Shown piece after piece: positions 7,205-7,784 of a stretch of DNA of 7,784 bases; position 1 is the first letter of the stretch, and each line of letters starts with the position of its first letter. This DNA is from Caldifarciminota bacterium (GTDB taxonomy: Bacteria; Hydrothermota; Hydrothermia; B15-G9). The position numbers and the translations under genes were made by a program. Where the stretch lies: positions 1 through 7,784 of the forward strand of contig JAMOPK010000329.1 of assembly GCA_027064565.1 (NCBI GenBank), in the 5' to 3' direction. The notes below the pieces were generated by a model. That model had not been told where the DNA came from. It searched no databases and saw nothing but the letters and a program-made list of their open reading frames with translations.

Positions 7205-7225
7205 CCGGCCTTTCCGTTCAGGGTT

Positions 7226-7784
7226 TTACCTGAGTGACACCAATTTTTTGACTTTCATGGCCCTGCCGTTGACCGAGTAGCGAACGAAATAGACGCCGGA
7301 GCCGGGAAGCTCGAAGGACAGCGTGTGCATGCCCGCCTCAGCATTGCCGGAATAGACCTTCTTCACCATTCGCCCGGACGCATCGAAAATGGAGATATCG
7401 ACCGTTGCCCTCTCAGGAAGCGAGAACCTGAGTGCGCCTCTGCTGTTGAGGATGGTGCTGGAAATGGCGAAATCGGGCTTTTTCACAGGTTCCGACGACT
7501 CACTGACCGATGTCGGGCCTGTTGTGAACCTGATGGCGAACTGGTTGCGAGGCCCATTGAAAGTCACGGGGTGATTCCCGTTGTAGAGGAGCGAGATTCC
7601 ATCGGTTTCAGAAGGTGATTCAATTCCGATGGAACAGCTGCTGGCATCTCCAACCGATTGATACTGGAACCATATTTCGCCGTCTCCGGTTGTCGTGCCC
7701 CTGAACGCCGGGTCGTAGAAGATGACCTCGAAGGTCTCGGAGGTCGAGCTGCCGTAATGCCTGACCTGGTGCCATTCAACTACG
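7226..7784 (-). CDS. Secreted protein with FlgD-Ig/type 9-like C-terminal sorting domain (5' end outside window)
   Basis: The frame is open from the right edge to TAA at 7228-7226, giving the last 185 residues of a larger protein. A GTG at 7567 could be read as a start, but the open frame and sensible protein upstream show it is internal. The visible part first holds a beta-rich stretch (motifs TFEVIFYDP, GDGEIWFQYQSV, SCSIGIE, GISLLYNG), seen next to peptidase or adhesin domains in exported proteins of FCB-group and related bacteria. After a Ser/Pro-rich linker comes a domain of about 75 residues with RFSLPERATVDISIFDASGR, a GMHTLSFEL segment and GVYFVRYSV, ending KKLVSLR. This is the pattern of FlgD-Ig/T9SS-type C-terminal domains that direct or anchor proteins at the outer surface. 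The N-terminal catalytic or binding part lies outside the window. Confidence 0.85.
   Translation of the reverse strand, partial: VVEWHQVRHYGSSTSETFEVIFYDPAFRGTTTGDGEIWFQYQSVGDASSCSIGIESPSETDGISLLYNGNHPVTFNGPRNQFAIRFTTGPTSVSESSEPVKKPDFAISSTILNSRGALRFSLPERATVDISIFDASGRMVKKVYSGNAEAGMHTLSFELPGSGVYFVRYSVNGRAMKVKKLVSLR

Noticed and set aside
6224..7280. Plus-strand frames of 188 and 187 codons opposite the CapA gene
   Set aside because: They are shadows of the CapA coding frame; their translations show no motif and they cross its start and terminator.

Overview
The window reads as bacterial chromosome. It contains a full 16S rRNA gene with a bacterial anti-Shine-Dalgarno tail, a tRNA-Ile(GAU), ordinary -35/-10 promoters and intrinsic terminators. 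The 16S gene is visibly much richer in G+C than its surroundings, which suggests a thermophile or a thermophilic ancestry. The right-hand protein ends in a FlgD-Ig/type 9-like C-terminal sorting domain. Together with the moderate GC, this would fit a poorly cultured lineage of the FCB/WOR-3-like type. That placement is inference: the 16S has not been searched.

Layout from left to right. Positions 2-493 (+) hold the C-terminal part of a radical SAM/SPASM enzyme. Positions 601-1224 (-) encode a TetR-family repressor and 1314-2765 (+) a radical SAM enzyme. These two genes diverge from an 89-bp gap containing a perfect 14-bp palindromic operator that touches both predicted promoters. A terminator follows the radical SAM gene, then about 245 bp with no convincing gene.

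Positions 3061-4942 (-) are a complete 16S transcription unit. It has a promoter, a boxA-like antitermination site, a long pre-16S processing stem, 16S rRNA, tRNA-Ile and a strong terminator. No tRNA-Ala, 23S or 5S follows, so the 16S is unlinked from the 23S here. Positions 5070-5774 (-) encode a COG1237-type metallo-beta-lactamase-fold hydrolase, apparently leaderless. About 370 bp without a clear gene follow.

Positions 6143-7147 (-) encode a CapA-family (PGA_cap) metallophosphatase-like protein. Its start codon is the last unit of a pentanucleotide tandem repeat. It lies just downstream of a terminator that closes the preceding gene, 7226-7784 (-), the C-terminal part of a secreted protein with a sorting domain.

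The best candidates for unusual biology are the self-contained TetR/operator/radical SAM switch, the truncated-looking but fully processed 16S-tRNA-Ile operon, and the repeat-plus-terminator leader of the CapA gene.
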